Shown here in pieces: positions 1-11,887 of a stretch of 64,000 bases of DNA. Both the position numbers and the translations under genes were made by a program. Source of the DNA: Pyrenophora tritici-repentis (taxonomy: Eukaryota; Ascomycota; Dothideomycetes; Pleosporales; Pleosporaceae); contig NC_089399.1 in assembly GCF_003171515.1 (NCBI RefSeq), positions 2,790,001-2,854,000 of the forward strand, read 5' to 3'. How positions within the stretch are numbered: position 1 is the stretch's first letter; every line of letters begins with the position of its first letter. Below the pieces are notes generated by a model that saw nothing but the letters and a program-made list of their open reading frames with translations, made no database searches and was not told the DNA's origin.

Positions 1-251
1 GCAGGAGGCATCTGACAATTGTCTTTGTAGTGCACATTCCGACCACGCTGCCACTATCCCGTCAAGCGTACCGAACATCAATCCGCATTCCGCTCTTCGA
101 CCTGTACACTTGAGACAAGACCCAAAAGCACCTGCCTGAGTGCATTCCACCGCTCGTTTCGCCCGGCCCTCTGGGGGCGCAGGGAGCAAGACCCATTGGA
201 GCCGATTGAAGCGACATATTCATAATGGCGAACCTACGTTTCGCGGTCAGC

Positions 252-1140
252 ATGCAACGTGAGTACTATTCACTCGCTGTGCATAGAGGGATTGCAAACT
301 GACTTTTATCAGGGTTAATACCGTTTCTTGGCTTCCACCATGTTCTCATGATTCTCATCGCTATTGCGATAATATTACTATGTAAGATGAGACAAAAGCA
401 TGCCATATCAACCCAACTAACAATCTCCAGCATTACTACTGGCAGGATGCTCATCGACATCGCCACTCATTCCCGGAATCTTCCTCATCTCCATGTGGTA
501 CGAAAAGTTCACACCCACCTACGCACCTGAACAAGTCGACCCGGGTGTCACAGCCGCAATTGCCAACATTGTCGGCAATGCACAGCTCGGCGTGCGCGTC
601 GGCTACTTTGGCATCTGCATCAACCGCGACGGCGGTGGCTTCATTTGCTCCAACAACGCCACAGCACTCGTCGACAATGTCTCGGTCGACCAGGATCCCC
701 TCAACCTCGTGTGGGTAGCGGCTACATTCAAGGACGCCGTTGTGTTTCCCTACCTGCTCATTGTGGCCATCATCCTCGCCTTCTTCACATTCATCCTACT
801 TGCCACCTTTCCTGGATGGCACGAGGAGCACGATGAGCGAACTGGGTCCGAGGTCGACGTCAAGCCATTCCCATCAAGGCCTGTCTCACAAGTTGCACTC
901 GCACTCATCTTCATCGCATCCATCTTTGTCCTGGTTTCCGTCCTATGGCAACACACAGCATCAGTCGCAGCCGCAACCATTGTGCAAGATCTCGGAAACG
1001 GGAGCGTCAAATCTGGCGTCGGTACATCGGCCATGGTTCTTGGCTGGTTCGGCTTTGTCTTGCTCATAATAGTAACCATCGGGCTGCTCGTCATGATTCT
1101 CAGCATCATTGTTCTCGACCGCCTCACCGACAACGACTAA
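252..1140 (+). CDS. FIG1: Fig1-like membrane protein, three exons
   Basis: The product is a 261-residue membrane protein of the Fig1 family, known in fungi for calcium influx and membrane fusion during mating. Exons are 252-258, 313-381 and 431-1140, with GT..AG introns of 54 and 49 nt. The join gives an N-terminus reading MQRLIPFLGFHHVLM, followed by a hydrophobic helix, then the family-typical GCSSTSPLIPGIFLIS stretch. An extracellular loop with paired cysteines (GICINRDGGGFIC) and three more hydrophobic helices follow, which fits a four-pass protein. The very short first exon (7 nt) is the least certain part; it is supported by both splice sites, the frame and similarity to known Fig1 N-termini as remembered. 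The channel or fusion role is inferred from the family. Confidence 0.85.
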
Positions 1141-1935
1141 GAGGACCGACAGGACGGAGAATATTTTCAGAACATAATTAACGGGAGGAGGAGCATTTTG
1201 TTGTTGCGATTGTGTAATTTCGTGCCGAGTGTACTCGGCCTTTTCTTCTTCCGCCTAGTTTCATACCCTTTTGGCGATGCAATAGCAGCGTGCTGCTCAG
1301 AACAATATTGTTTGGCATACTTGGCGTTGAGGGTGTTATTTGCGACACACGATTTCGATTCATGGCAGTCAGTGCTGAGGGTTATCCAGCCATGTCTAGA
1401 CGGAGGAACGACCCAATTAAAAGAGACGCTGGGATCGTTGGAATGTATTTATGTAGTAAACGAAAGAATGAGAATTGAATATGTCAAGCAAACATCGGCC
1501 CCAAACTGCGCCACTCGCGTGAAGGTGTTTCTGTCGTGATGCGGATCCGGGGTTTTATCGCATGGGGCTAAACGCGGGGAAACGCGCAGTCGTGGGAAGG
1601 ATCGGAACGGCTTGAGCACTTCCGGAATAGAACATCGTTGCTCTTGCAATCCATCTTGCTCTATCAGCTATGAAACCATGGACTCTTTGGCTTCTCCGTC
1701 GAATATTGCAGCGGAGTTACTCCGAAGACCGGCGGTAGGGTGCAATCACAGTTGGCGCCATGCCTAGGCGGGCATAGGGCATTTTGTCGCGTCCAAAAAA
1801 TTTGGTGGGGTTCACCTGAGAGACATGCAGCTCTGACTGCTGACAGTTTAAAATCTCCCCAAGCCTTTCAATCTTCTCCTCCTTGTCCTCACTTCCCCTC
1901 CTACCAATTCTAGTCGTTTTTCCCAATTACTCATC
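1141..1935. other. Intergenic region between FIG1-like and SHMT genes
   Basis: No supportable gene is seen. The last 90 bases before the SHMT start are rich in C and T, as is common just upstream of strongly expressed fungal genes, and presumably hold the transcription start and 5' leader of SHMT. Confidence 0.5.
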
Positions 1936-3500
1936 ATGTCTAGCTACGCGCTTCCCAAGTCCCACCAGGACGTATGTTGCCCCGCTTCACAAAGAAGTAC
2001 ATAATGCTGACTCGAACCAGCTCATGGAGAAGTCCCTGGTGGACACTGACAATGAGGTCGCTCAAATCATGGTACGATATGCAGTCTTTTCTGTACGTAC
2101 CGTCATCTAACAGAACCACAGGAGAAGGAAATTCAGCGTCAACGCGAGTCCATCCTCCTCATCGCCTCCGAGAATGTTACCTCCCGCGCCGTCTTTGATG
2201 CGCTCGGTTCGCCCATGTCCAACAAGTACTCTGAGGGTTACCCCGGTGCCAGATACTACGGTGGCAACGAGCACATTGACTCCATCGAACTGCTCTGCCA
2301 GAAGCGCGCTCTTGAGACCTTTGGTCTTGACTCGGAGAAGTGGGGTGTCAACGTACAATGCTTGAGCGGTAGCCCGGCAAACTTGCAGGCATACCAAGCC
2401 ATCATGAGGCCACACGACAGGCTGATGGGTCTTGATCTGCCCCACGGTGGTCACTTGAGCCACGGTTACCAGACACCGCAGAGGAAGTGTGTACAGAACA
2501 ATGCGTCCTGAAGAGTATAGGCTGACAGCAAGTTAGAATCTCCGCTGTTTCCACATACTTCGAGACGTTCCCCTACCGCGTAAACCTCGAGACTGGCCTC
2601 ATCGACTACGACCAGCTCGAGCAGAACGCCCTCATGTACCGCCCCAAGGTCCTCGTTGCCGGTACCTCCGCCTACTGCCGTGAGATCGACTATGCCCGCA
2701 TGCGCGAGATTGCTGACAAGGTCGGCTGCTACCTGTTGATGGACATGGCCCATATCTCTGGTCTTGTCGCTGCTGGTGTTAACAAGTCGCCCTTCCCATA
2801 CTGCGACATTGTCACCACCACGACCCACAAGTCCCTTCGTGGACCCCGTGGTGCCATGATCTTCTTCCGCAAGGGCGTGCGCAAGACCGATGCCAAGACT
2901 GGCAAGGAGACCCTATATGACCTCGAGGGACCCATCAACTTCTCCGTCTTCCCTGGTCACCAGGGTGGTCCCCATAACCACACCATCACCGCGCTTGCTG
3001 TTGCGCTTAAGCAAGCCCAGACCGAGGACTTCAAGCTCTACCAGCAACAAGTCATCAAGAACGCAAAGGCACTTGAGGTTGCCTTCAAGAAGATGGACTA
3101 CAAGCTCGTCACTGACGGCACTGACAACCACATGGTCCTCCTGGACCTCAAGCCCTTTGCCCTCGACGGTGCCCGTGTTGAGGCCGTTCTCGAGCAGGTA
3201 AACATTGCCTGCAACAAGAACACCACCCCTGGTGACAAGTCCGCACTTACGCCTATGGGTATCCGTATTGGAGCACCAGCCATGACATCGCGTGGTCTGG
3301 GTGAGGATGACTTCAAGAAGATTGCCAACTACATCGACTCATGCATCAAACTATGCAAGAAGATCCAGAGCGAGCTCCCCAAGGAGAACAACAAGCTCAA
3401 GGACTTCAAGAACAAGGTCGCATCCGGCGAGGTGCAAGAGATCAACGACCTGAAGAAGGAGATTGCGGCCTGGGCCGTCACTTTCCCCCTTCCCATCTAA
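1936..3500 (+). CDS. SHM2: Serine hydroxymethyltransferase, cytosolic
   Basis: The enzyme interconverts serine plus tetrahydrofolate with glycine plus 5,10-methylenetetrahydrofolate, using pyridoxal phosphate. Exons are 1936-1971, 2021-2071, 2122-2486 and 2537-3500 (introns of 49, 50 and 50 nt), giving 471 residues, the usual size of a eukaryotic cytosolic SHMT. Family blocks visible in order are [54 protein letters not shown] and the PLP-lysine motif [13 protein letters not shown] with the lysine near residue 249. The C-terminus holds the conserved APAMTSRG block. The protein starts [12 protein letters not shown] and has no mitochondrial presequence, so I assign the cytosolic form; a separate mitochondrial paralogue would be expected elsewhere. 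Identification is very secure; the symbol follows yeast usage. Confidence 0.96.
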
Positions 3501-4065
3501 ATAATCTATTGTTCGCGTGGCGTAAAGGCGTTTGGCGGGACAGGGTGTTTCAACAAAAGGATCTAGACAGGCACGTTCAACAGCTCGCACCAATTTTGGG
3601 TTCATGAGGAATGATATCATGGTATGAGAAAAGTTACATATCAAGGGGGGTTGAACGATGCAAACCCCCGCTCAGCACTTGGCTTCTCCAGGTTGTTGCT
3701 TAACCAGCAATATGTATGAATAAGGGTCTTTGGACCCGTTACTCAAGTTTTGTTCCGACAATGCTGTGTCTATGTCCTCCAGTTTTAGTCGGTCAAGTGA
3801 TGCTGCTTCACTGCTAGCGTAGTCTAGCCACGTCGCAAAACTAGAGAGTGAGGCGGCTAAGTGAAACGAATTAGCGACAGACAAATCTGTACAAGTTGGA
3901 ATGGGGGACTAAGCGCTGCGCGAAACGAAGAAAACGAGTTCACGCATAGAGATGATTCTGGGTATCAGTTGCACAGGTGCACCACACACGAATCATGTGA
4001 CTCAAAGGCTTAGTGTAGAATTCCTATAACCAACACACTACAACAAAGCAAAAGCGCTAATCCGT
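3501..4065. other. Convergent intergenic region between SHMT and RNase T2
   Basis: The two flanking genes point toward each other, so this stretch should contain both 3' untranslated regions. I see no coding region or repeat in it. Confidence 0.5.
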
Positions 4066-5345
4066 CTAAGCCGACGACCAAGTAATGGAAAACGTCGACG
4101 AGTGATCCCCACCCGCGTACACAGTCTGCTGTGTACTTCCTGACGCAACCTTATCCGCGCTCCACATGGCATTGCCTCCAGCCGCCAAATTGCCATCTAC
4201 ACTCGTGAACCCAGTGCCGCTCGACACGGTGGAATCGCACGAAAGCGCTCCTCCAACGATGCCGCACTTGCCCTTGCTGGAGCTCAGGGTAAAGCCGTCG
4301 CCGGCATCGGAGGCGGTGAATGTCGCACACGTACCGGTGGTGTACCAGGTACCTTTTGAAATGATGCAGCCCTTCTTCGCGCCGTTGACCATGACGTTGA
4401 GGGTTCCGCGGCCGCTGTAGGGTGTCCCTGACGGGTTAGTAGATGTTGGTGCTGGGGAGCCAACGGTTGTGGTGGTAGATGGAGGATCAGCACCGCCCTT
4501 TTTAGGGATGTACTTGATGCCCGTCTGTGGGCAAGTAGATTTACTGCCATCGGGGTTCGCAGGGACAAAGTCGCCGGTTTGCAAGCTACCGCGGACGTCG
4601 AAGTGGTACCAGATTTCATTCAAGGCACCGGACTTGCAGCCCAGGGTGACAGAGACACCGGGTCTCTTTGCTTGGATAGCGTTTTGGATGTCGGAGAAGG
4701 TGTAGGTTTTGCTTGTGCTGGGTGTGATGCCTGCTTCGCTGAGCCACTCGTAGCTAGGTAGCGTCTTGAAGAGGTCCACGGTCTTTTGGAAGAAGTCGAC
4801 GACTTCCTCGGTGGGCTTATGGTCGTCGTAGCAGTCTGGGGCAAGGGTGCTTACGCACGTGCCGTGTTTGGACCACTCGTGGCCCCAGAAAGAATCGTCC
4901 TTGCCTTGGTAGTCTTTCCAGTAGGTGGACATGTAGGATAGGAGATCTGTTGCGCCGAAGGAGTTGAGGATGGCGCTAATGTTCGAGTAGGAGCGCGAGG
5001 AGTCGCAGTTCGCTTCGTATGTGCCATCGCATAGATCGGGCCTAAAAGTCAAGTTAGTATTTCGGCATTTGAGGTGTAGGGTAGTTGTAGTACGGACCAT
5101 AATCCGTGAACGGTCCAGCTATCCACTGGACCCGTTGATGGCGAGTAATCCCAGAATTGCGTCTGTAGCATCTGCCCACCTGGCGCATTGAAGCAGCACA
5201 GGTTCTCCACAATAGTCGTGTTGTGGCAGCTCAATTGAGCGTTGGGACAAGTTTGGGTGAAGTCGCCCAAGACACGGCCTCCACCACCGAGGATGACCTG
5301 TGCACCGCCAACCACAAACTTGCTGAGTGTCCTGAGAGAAGGCAT
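4066..5345 (-). CDS. Ribonuclease T2 (RNY1-type) with C-terminal extension
   Basis: This is an acid endoribonuclease of the T2 family, secreted or vacuolar. Minus-strand exons are 5098-5345 and 4066-5041 (intron 56 nt; the TGG codon of the first active-site block is split by the intron), giving about 407 residues. Both catalytic blocks are present: WTVHGLWPD (His near residue 80) and FWGHEWSKHGTC (His near 137, Glu 138, His 142). Conserved cysteine pairs and the CPNAQLSCHN start of the fold precede them. A Ser/Thr/Pro linker near residues 240-265 leads to a C-terminal domain of about 130 residues, as in Rny1-type enzymes. I chose the ATG at 5345 because it sits in a strong CAACCATG context and starts a hydrophobic leader. 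An in-frame ATG at 5444 would add 33 polar residues. Confidence 0.9.
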
Positions 5346-7317
5346 GGTTGATGATGATTCTGCAGCCAAGTTTACGGCAGAAGCCGCCGCATTATGTACT
5401 CCCTCCTTCGCCGCCTCAACCATGGAGTCTAGCATGACGGGCATATTTCGCCTCCCAAACTACTGCAAGGACGGAAGATTGAACCTGGCGCCGTGTAACA
5501 AGCCTATACAAGCTTTTGGCGGATCGATCTTCCCGTAGAGGCAGCTCTGATTCCCACACCTTCACGTTGTTGTCGCTGATTCGGCAAACGGCGAATACAC
5601 TGGTCCTCGATGCGGAAGGTCGGTCCTCTAGTCTAGGTCCGTCGCCGGCGGGTATGCCGTATGCAAGATTGCGGTAATGGGCTCCCGGTATGCGAGCTGT
5701 CCTTGACGCGAATCGACTGGTGGACGCGGTATGGAGACAGTAAGGTAGTGCGTGGGAGGTACTATGGGAGCACCGGGGATGGCGCTGGATAAGCTTGCTT
5801 ATGGGGGATCAAAGGGTTAAAGGCCATAGCCACTCATGGCTCGGTCCCAGGCATCACGCTCAGCCAGGTCACGCACATTGTGGCCTGGGCTGTGTTTGAG
5901 CCACGATAGTGATCTGCTGCGGCGAGACCAGTCAGATGGCGTTTCATGGCTGAGAGTGACGACTGCACGTGGGACGGTGCCTGGGAGATGAGACGTCGGG
6001 TGCGGCTTATCAGTAGCCGGCTAAGCCTAAAGGAGATGTGGATGAAGATCCCTCGGCGGTGTCCGAGCCTCATGACATGTCCGGCTTCCCAGATAGGGTC
6101 ACCGTAGATGTGAGGCTCCCGTCGTCCCTTTATTGGCAACGGCCGTTTCCAGCAGATTGCTTCAGAGGGAGCATGCGCTTCTTTTCTTTTGTGCAAAGCT
6201 GACATTTTATACCATCGTTCGGAACCCGAGGAACTCAAAGGGATTCGTAGTATTCCTCCTCTTTCGACCCCCCCTCTATCGCATTAAGCCTTCCCTATCT
6301 CCTAGAAGTCCTGTAAGCTCCATTGTCTTTAATGCGTCACTACGTTGTGGTAGGCGATGAGCGTTGCAGTGCCTAACCGCTGCCCAAACGCTACGTCTAC
6401 GCAAACGTTTTCCAGTATCTCCTCTTTCAGCTCTTTCTGTTACCACAACTGGAGCTTTGTCGTCAAGATTGCAGATGGGTGGTCTTACGTCTCTTTGGCG
6501 ATGATTCACCGTTTATCGGGTAATGTATGGAGGCTCGTCTCAGCGCTCAAAGTCAGTCCTACAACAGTGAATTACAGGTCCTGGAAACCTGCAGCAAGAG
6601 AGGTTCTGGTTGTACCCTGTGCTTGCAATCGGGTACTAGGGAGCAAATAGTTATTGAAAACGCATCCTGCGTCTTCCCAGAACCAACGGAACCTGCATCG
6701 CGACGATCACCTCCGGAAAGTACAGGGCCACAGCATACAGGTCTCGTCATGTCCCAACAATAAGACTTCGCATCAAGCGACGCCGCAACCACGACAAATC
6801 GCTACCGCAGATCGACATAGCTCTGACGCGCATTTATATAACTGGTAATGGAATTTTGGAGCAGGACCAGGAAAAAGCACGAAAAAGCACGAAAAAGCCA
6901 TGCGTGACGTAACTGTAGTGCAAGCGCAGTCACGTGTCGTTCTTCTCAGCCACTCAACCACCAGTCACGCCTAAATGTGGCTCGACGATCGTAAATCACT
7001 ATTGGTTGTACCTATTTCAGACAAAAATTAGCACGTGTGAATTATTCAAGAAGATTTTGGGCACAGCATGTTCTAGCAGGCCAAGGCTGTTGCGGGGAAA
7101 CGGTGACGGTGAGTGACGATTCTGTGAAAACAGAAGGAGAGGTCGTGTCACATAGCTCTTACCTGTTTCCAGCAGATATATAGTTCTGCTCATCTACAAG
7201 CTTCTACCTCAACCAACCTCTCTTGCACTACATATCTAGTAGAAACTTCCACTTCGCCAATTCCCTTCCCCAGTATCAATTCTAATTAGCCTTGCTGGAT
7301 ACCACTTCGACTTCACA
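5346..7317. other. Long intergenic region
   Basis: About 2 kb separates the divergent RNase T2 gene and the membrane protein gene at 7318. Only short open frames with no family resemblance are present. A small tandem repeat of a 10-mer (acgaaaaagc) lies near 6870-6898. A TATA-like sequence (gatatatag) at about 7175-7183 lies about 135 bases before the next start codon. Confidence 0.45.
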
Positions 7318-8099
7318 ATGGAGCGACACCACCAACCCATTGACGGCCCAGTCAACAACTACCCCGTTACTGACAAGCGCGAGCAAACTGGTCTTCTCAC
7401 CCGATTTGTTCCCGACAAGCTCAAGGGTGCAGCTTTCTACCGCTGGCTGTTGCGTCTCACTCGACTCTTGCAGTTTATTTCAGCTATCGTGTCTCTTGGC
7501 ATCTTCTCACGACGCCTGTACAAGGTCTATCGTCTCGTCAACGCCTTCAAGACCCGTCGCGGTGTGAATGGCGCTTACGGTGCCGTTGAGGGTATTCTCG
7601 CCGCTGCAGCCCTCTACACGCTTATCAACATCCTGTTCTCGTGCATCAAGAAATCCGCCAACCCCGGAGGAAGGAAGCTCAGGTGGCTTTGGGTTCTCTT
7701 CGACTTGATCTTCGTCGGTGCCTTCATTGCCGTCTCGGTGCTGACTCGTCCTGATGGTGGCCTTGCTGGAGCCAAGCACTGCTACAACCCTACGCGCCGA
7801 GCAGATGGAACGAGCACGGGTGTCGTCAATGGCATCACGACGCGTCGCGACGATTCTTGCAACCTTCCCTGGGGCACGTTCATCTTGGCTATCATCAGCA
7901 CGTAAGTTCATACATTGTTAGCCTCTCCATAGCTGTTGCTAATTACACTACCAGTATTCTACATGCCATCACGGCTGCCTTCCACGAAGTTAGAGACTAC
8001 CGCCGACGCGACAGGCTCGATCACGAGAAAGCCCTTCATCAAACCCATGAAACCAGCATGCCCGCTCCTGCTGCTCCTGTTGATGGCGTTCGTTATTAA
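7318..8099 (+). CDS. Four-helix membrane protein, MARVEL-like
   Basis: Two exons, 7318-7901 and 7955-8099 (intron 53 nt), encode 242 residues. A polar N-terminus of about 40 residues is followed by four hydrophobic segments (near residues 47-65, 88-106, 120-138 and 185-205) separated by short basic loops such as FSRRLYKVYR and KKSANPGGRKLR. A loop between helices 3 and 4 holds two cysteines (KHCYNP and DDSCNLPWG). This architecture, with Cys in the second outer loop and a basic cytoplasmic tail (EVRDYRRRDR), is typical of small fungal MARVEL-domain proteins. I assign only the architecture, not a specific function. The splice join restores the fourth helix and both ends are in good context. 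Confidence 0.82.
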
Positions 8100-8687
8100 A
8101 AGCGTAGCTATCACGATGCTTCAGGTGGAATGCGAGACACAAGATAGGTGAAGCGGAGATGACATGACTAGTGTGTCGACATGTATCAGGTGCGCATAAG
8201 GACATAGGATACTGTCACGAAATTGATGAATAGCGATGGTGCAACGGGATCGGTCTTCAACGGAGCCAGGGAAGCTTGAGGTAGCGTAAGATAGCTCAAC
8301 TTCAAAAGTACATAATGTATGAATCTTCTACTTGAAATCTCATGAAGCAGCCCATCTAAGGCGTTTTATAACTTGCCGTCATACAGCTTACTACCATTGA
8401 ATAGTTTCATCGGCGAAATGCTTGGCCATGATTCGCGTGCTCAATCATCGTTCTAGGGGGAGCTTCTACTATAACTTAGCACCCGACCCAGTTATGCTGA
8501 AATTGCTATACTGCGCGCGCTAACAACGCCCGTTTGCCTTGCACTTGCTCTCACGTTCACTTCACGATGAGCGCGCCGCCTGACCGGTCCGTGCGTCGAT
8601 GGGCACAACCAATCTCTCGCACTCAATCAATCGACATTAACTCCAACCCCATAGTCAGCTGTAGCTACTGCTACGTTGATAGCAAGA
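8100..8687. other. Intergenic region
   Basis: The region holds the 3' end of the membrane-protein gene and the upstream region of the MYND gene. No RNA gene or repeat is visible. Confidence 0.45.
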
Positions 8688-10758
8688 ATGTCATCCAGCA
8701 CTCCAGATCTGTCCGAGTTCCTCGATCCGCCTCTCTGCGCGAACACTGATCGTATGGTCGACAGCGAGATCTCACCATGTAAAGAAAAAGCTACGATGGT
8801 TTGCAGCAAGTGCTTTCTAGTACAGGTCAGTCGAAATTTTCATTCCGTCAGCTATACGTAAGCCTACTCACTCAAGACAGTACTGCTGCAAAGCATGCCA
8901 GGTAACCGACTGGAAACGTCACAAACCCATTTGCACTTCCGAGCATCTCAAAGAAACTTACCTGCCTCGTTATGTCAAAGAATGTCGCATACCGTTTGGT
9001 GGACCGCCCGATCAACCCGGCTTCGACATTACTAGTTTCGGCTCGCTGCAGTACTTGTGGGGTAACATGCCAGCCCTGGACATACTCAACGCCGACAAGA
9101 ACGAGGGTAAAGACATCATGAAACGCGACATTAACCTTCTCTTTGCGGCATCTGGTGATATGCGCAATGTGGTCAAAACCGTCGTTGGGCTTCCCAAGGG
9201 CTACGCAGGCAATTGTGTTGTGGTAATGAACGACTGGAATTTCACCATCACTGCACGCAATGCTATGATGCTCCTTGCCGCTATGCACTTTGAGCCTGAG
9301 ACCGCGGTTCCGATCATCATGCATCTCTGGTACTCTGTGCTCCTCCCGTTGCCAATCATCAAGGCTCTTTAGGACTGCATTCTGCCCTATGTGCAGCAAG
9401 TATGTGACAAGATCAAGCACAAGAGTACGGAACTAGATCAGGCTAAGACTTTCAACTTTGGAGATCGGTCAATTTGTTTGGCTCTGAAGAAGGGAGCATG
9501 GGTCGAACTTTCCAAGATGTTCACTTCGCCCGACCAGCTGTCGTCACACCGAGCTATGCAGATTCGGCAGCATACTACTTGCGCGCCTAGAAGGGTAGAT
9601 TTTGTTGATAAGGCACTGTACCAGATGCCACCTGGCCGGCGCACGGGTACTTGGAAATTCCGCTTGGAGGGTCTTCTTGTTCCTTATGGCACGTCTCGAA
9701 AGCCTTTCGTCTATCCGAATCCGTAAGTCTAACCAAGTCATAAATGATAAATACTGACTATCAATAGTACATTCTTCAGACAGCAGGGCGTGTGGCCTAT
9801 GCTCGATGACGCAGATCCGCTCTCTGGCTGGTCGTATAATGAGTACATTACTCACTCCAGCGCAGCAAAGAATGACGTCTATGGTGCTTTCTTCAACTTC
9901 CTTCGCAACCTTTTGCTGCAATTCTGCAAGCGCGTTCGCAACAGCAAAATTGTCTTTCGTCTGTTCAACGTCAATGCTGTTAATCTACCAAGCTACACAA
10001 AGGATATTAGATTTGACCGGATTGAGGTATGTCGAACAGTCTTACTCATTCAATGCACATCTATCTAACAATGTGAAGGCGGCCAACATTTGCGATCGTG
10101 CCTACGTTGGAATTAGCCAGACCCTCAAAGTCTTCTCCCCTATGCTGAAAGCAAAGGTCGATAACCCGCACGCCACTATCCTGATGCTATTCTTGAACGC
10201 AGTACGCGAAGAAGAAGCACAGAAGACGAAGAGACAAGGCGAGCAGAAGTTTGATCTACTTCTAGCACATCGGGTACAGGAAGTTATCCCGGACAAAAAC
10301 GCAAGCTTCCTGCGTATGTTACGCGGCGTTGGCAAACCTCGCTCCTTGAATGAGCCACCGAACAGAGTCTTAGTGGAAATGGTCGTTGTCACCGATGCCA
10401 TGTCCATGTTTGCTAACTTTGATGAGCACTTCAACAAGTACCTTCAGCACCCAGATCTTTTTGAGTCTGGCTCCATGAAGGATTTTGCGCAGAAGTATGG
10501 TGTCCAGGTCAAAGCACAGCATACCATTGTCAAGCCTTGGCCTTGCCGAGTCACAGATGAGACTACAAAGGCAGAGTTCGCCATTTTACTTGCCGAGTCC
10601 ACAACGGGCCATGAACGCTACGTAGAGTTTGAGAAACTGGAAGGTAATCCAAAAGAGGTATGTAGCGACTCTTAACTGACGAATACTCTTTTACTACCAG
10701 ATACTAACGATCTTAGGCCCAAGAGCTCATTTCTCTCGAAAAGCTCTCGCTCGCCTAG
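8688..10758 (+). pseudogene. MYND zinc finger plus DUF4470 protein with in-frame TAG
   Basis: Five exons (8688-8825, 8881-9722, 9768-10026, 10079-10657, 10717-10758) join cleanly in one frame of 620 codons. The N-terminus holds a MYND-type zinc finger: CSKC, then YCCKACQ, then DWKRHKPIC, with the intron falling inside the finger. A DUF4470 domain follows (FGSLQYLWGNMPALDIL through MHLWYSVLLP), then a long C-terminal region seen in fungal proteins of this group. One TAG at 9370-9372 interrupts the frame straight after DUF4470; the sequence on both sides reads on without a frame change and resembles one continuous domain (ALxDCILPYVQQVCDKI). No intron of acceptable length removes it. The gene may be recently disabled, a sequencing error may be present, or TAG may be read through. 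MYND fingers bind proline-rich partners; the cellular role here is unknown. Confidence 0.75.
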
Positions 10759-11290
10759 ACTGTACAGTGCAGATTCCTTGTTGCATGGCTTGGACGGTTT
10801 GAAGGTAGTGGCCTGTAATGACTTGGATGAGTTACAGTTTATTGAATTCATGGTAGATACATAGCCTGAGAGCTCGAGGACTAAGAAGTAGATCTTAGTA
10901 GCTTCATACTGGTAGCAATTCATGAACATTGCTTCAGCTCGGTATCCTGACTCACAGAACTGTGCATTAACCCTTTAACACAGAACTACGTAGAGGTATA
11001 GAACGCGGATCCTTCTGAGACGCGTCGTTCGCTCCTTCTCAACAGTTGTTCTGCTTAAGATGACACCCACACTTCGAGGTAGGCCCCAATCGCTCATGAG
11101 GTAATTTCTGTTGCGATTCTTGAAGCGTTGAGTCACCTCACGCCTATGAGGGGTATATATGACTTCAAGCTTTCCTTTGCTTTATCCTTTCCTTTCTTCA
11201 TCAACCTCGCCACACCTACCTACCACACTAAGGAAAATACCTCCAACGCCAAACATGGCAACATAACATCACACTAACCTAGTTCTACAG
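10759..11290. other. Intergenic region with a likely promoter
   Basis: A TATA-like gtatatatgac lies near 11153-11163, followed by a CT-rich tract near 11170-11205 and a run of CACC/TACC repeats. This is a convincing core promoter for the small gene that follows, even though that gene's start codon is unclear. Confidence 0.45.
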
Positions 11291-11887
11291 ACTAGTGCTT
11301 GGTGCAAAGACATCAAGACAGCGTACAAGAAGCTGGCGCTCGCCCTTCATAAGCTCAAGAGCAACATCACCGAGAGCAAGCACCAAGAGACCGAGTTTCC
11401 GCAAGGTCAAGTGGCCAACGGGCCAGGGAGCGGATTCAGCTCCTGGTGGAGAGAGGTCATCGTCCAACAACAGGCCAGGGCTTGGGAAGAGGCCTTGAGG
11501 GCCGCTGGCTTTAGGGGTCAAGAAGAGGAGTAAGTGAACACCGTGGAACCTCCTTGAGAGCATTCTTACTAATGCATCTACAGCCCATTTGGAGGTCGGC
11601 CTTCAAGCCCAGTGCCCATGGCACATGGCCTCGAGGTCATGATGACCCATCCATATACCGACCAGGGCTACCGCCAATGGTCCCACCGCTGGAGCCCGCA
11701 GACTGGCGGTATCGACTACTGCGTGTTCTGTCTTGCCGGGCACTCTGCCCCCAACACTCGTCGCTGCCCAGCTTGCCAGGCTGTGGCCTGTCCAACCTGC
11801 TTCATCGCTGTCCGCAACCTCGATCGCACAGTACCAGCACGTAGGGGCGACGGCACTAGGGCCCAGTACATCGCTTCTGGTGGTTAA
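11291..11887 (+). CDS. Small J-domain-like protein with Cys-rich C-terminus, start unclear
   Basis: Two exons are supported: 11291-11529 and 11584-11887 (intron 54 nt with a clear donor gtaagt and branch site actaat). The first encodes a segment like helix II of a J domain (KDIKTAYKKLALALHK), but the HPD motif is absent. The second encodes a zinc-binding-like pattern: CVFC, nine residues on, CPAC, CPTC. No ATG is in frame directly upstream. An ATG at 11254 would join in phase only if a 34-nt GC..AG intron (11257-11290, containing cactaac and ending ctacag) were spliced, which is unusually short. The gene could be a remnant of a DnaJ-type gene that lost its first helix. Function is unassigned. 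Confidence 0.4.

Noticed and set aside
5834..6238. Minus-strand frame of 134 codons upstream of the RNase T2 gene
   Set aside because: It starts without a good ATG, has no family resemblance and lies in a probable promoter region.
9327..9369. A 43-nt GT..AG intron that would remove the TAG in the MYND gene
   Set aside because: It is shorter than every other intron here and would shift the reading frame downstream.
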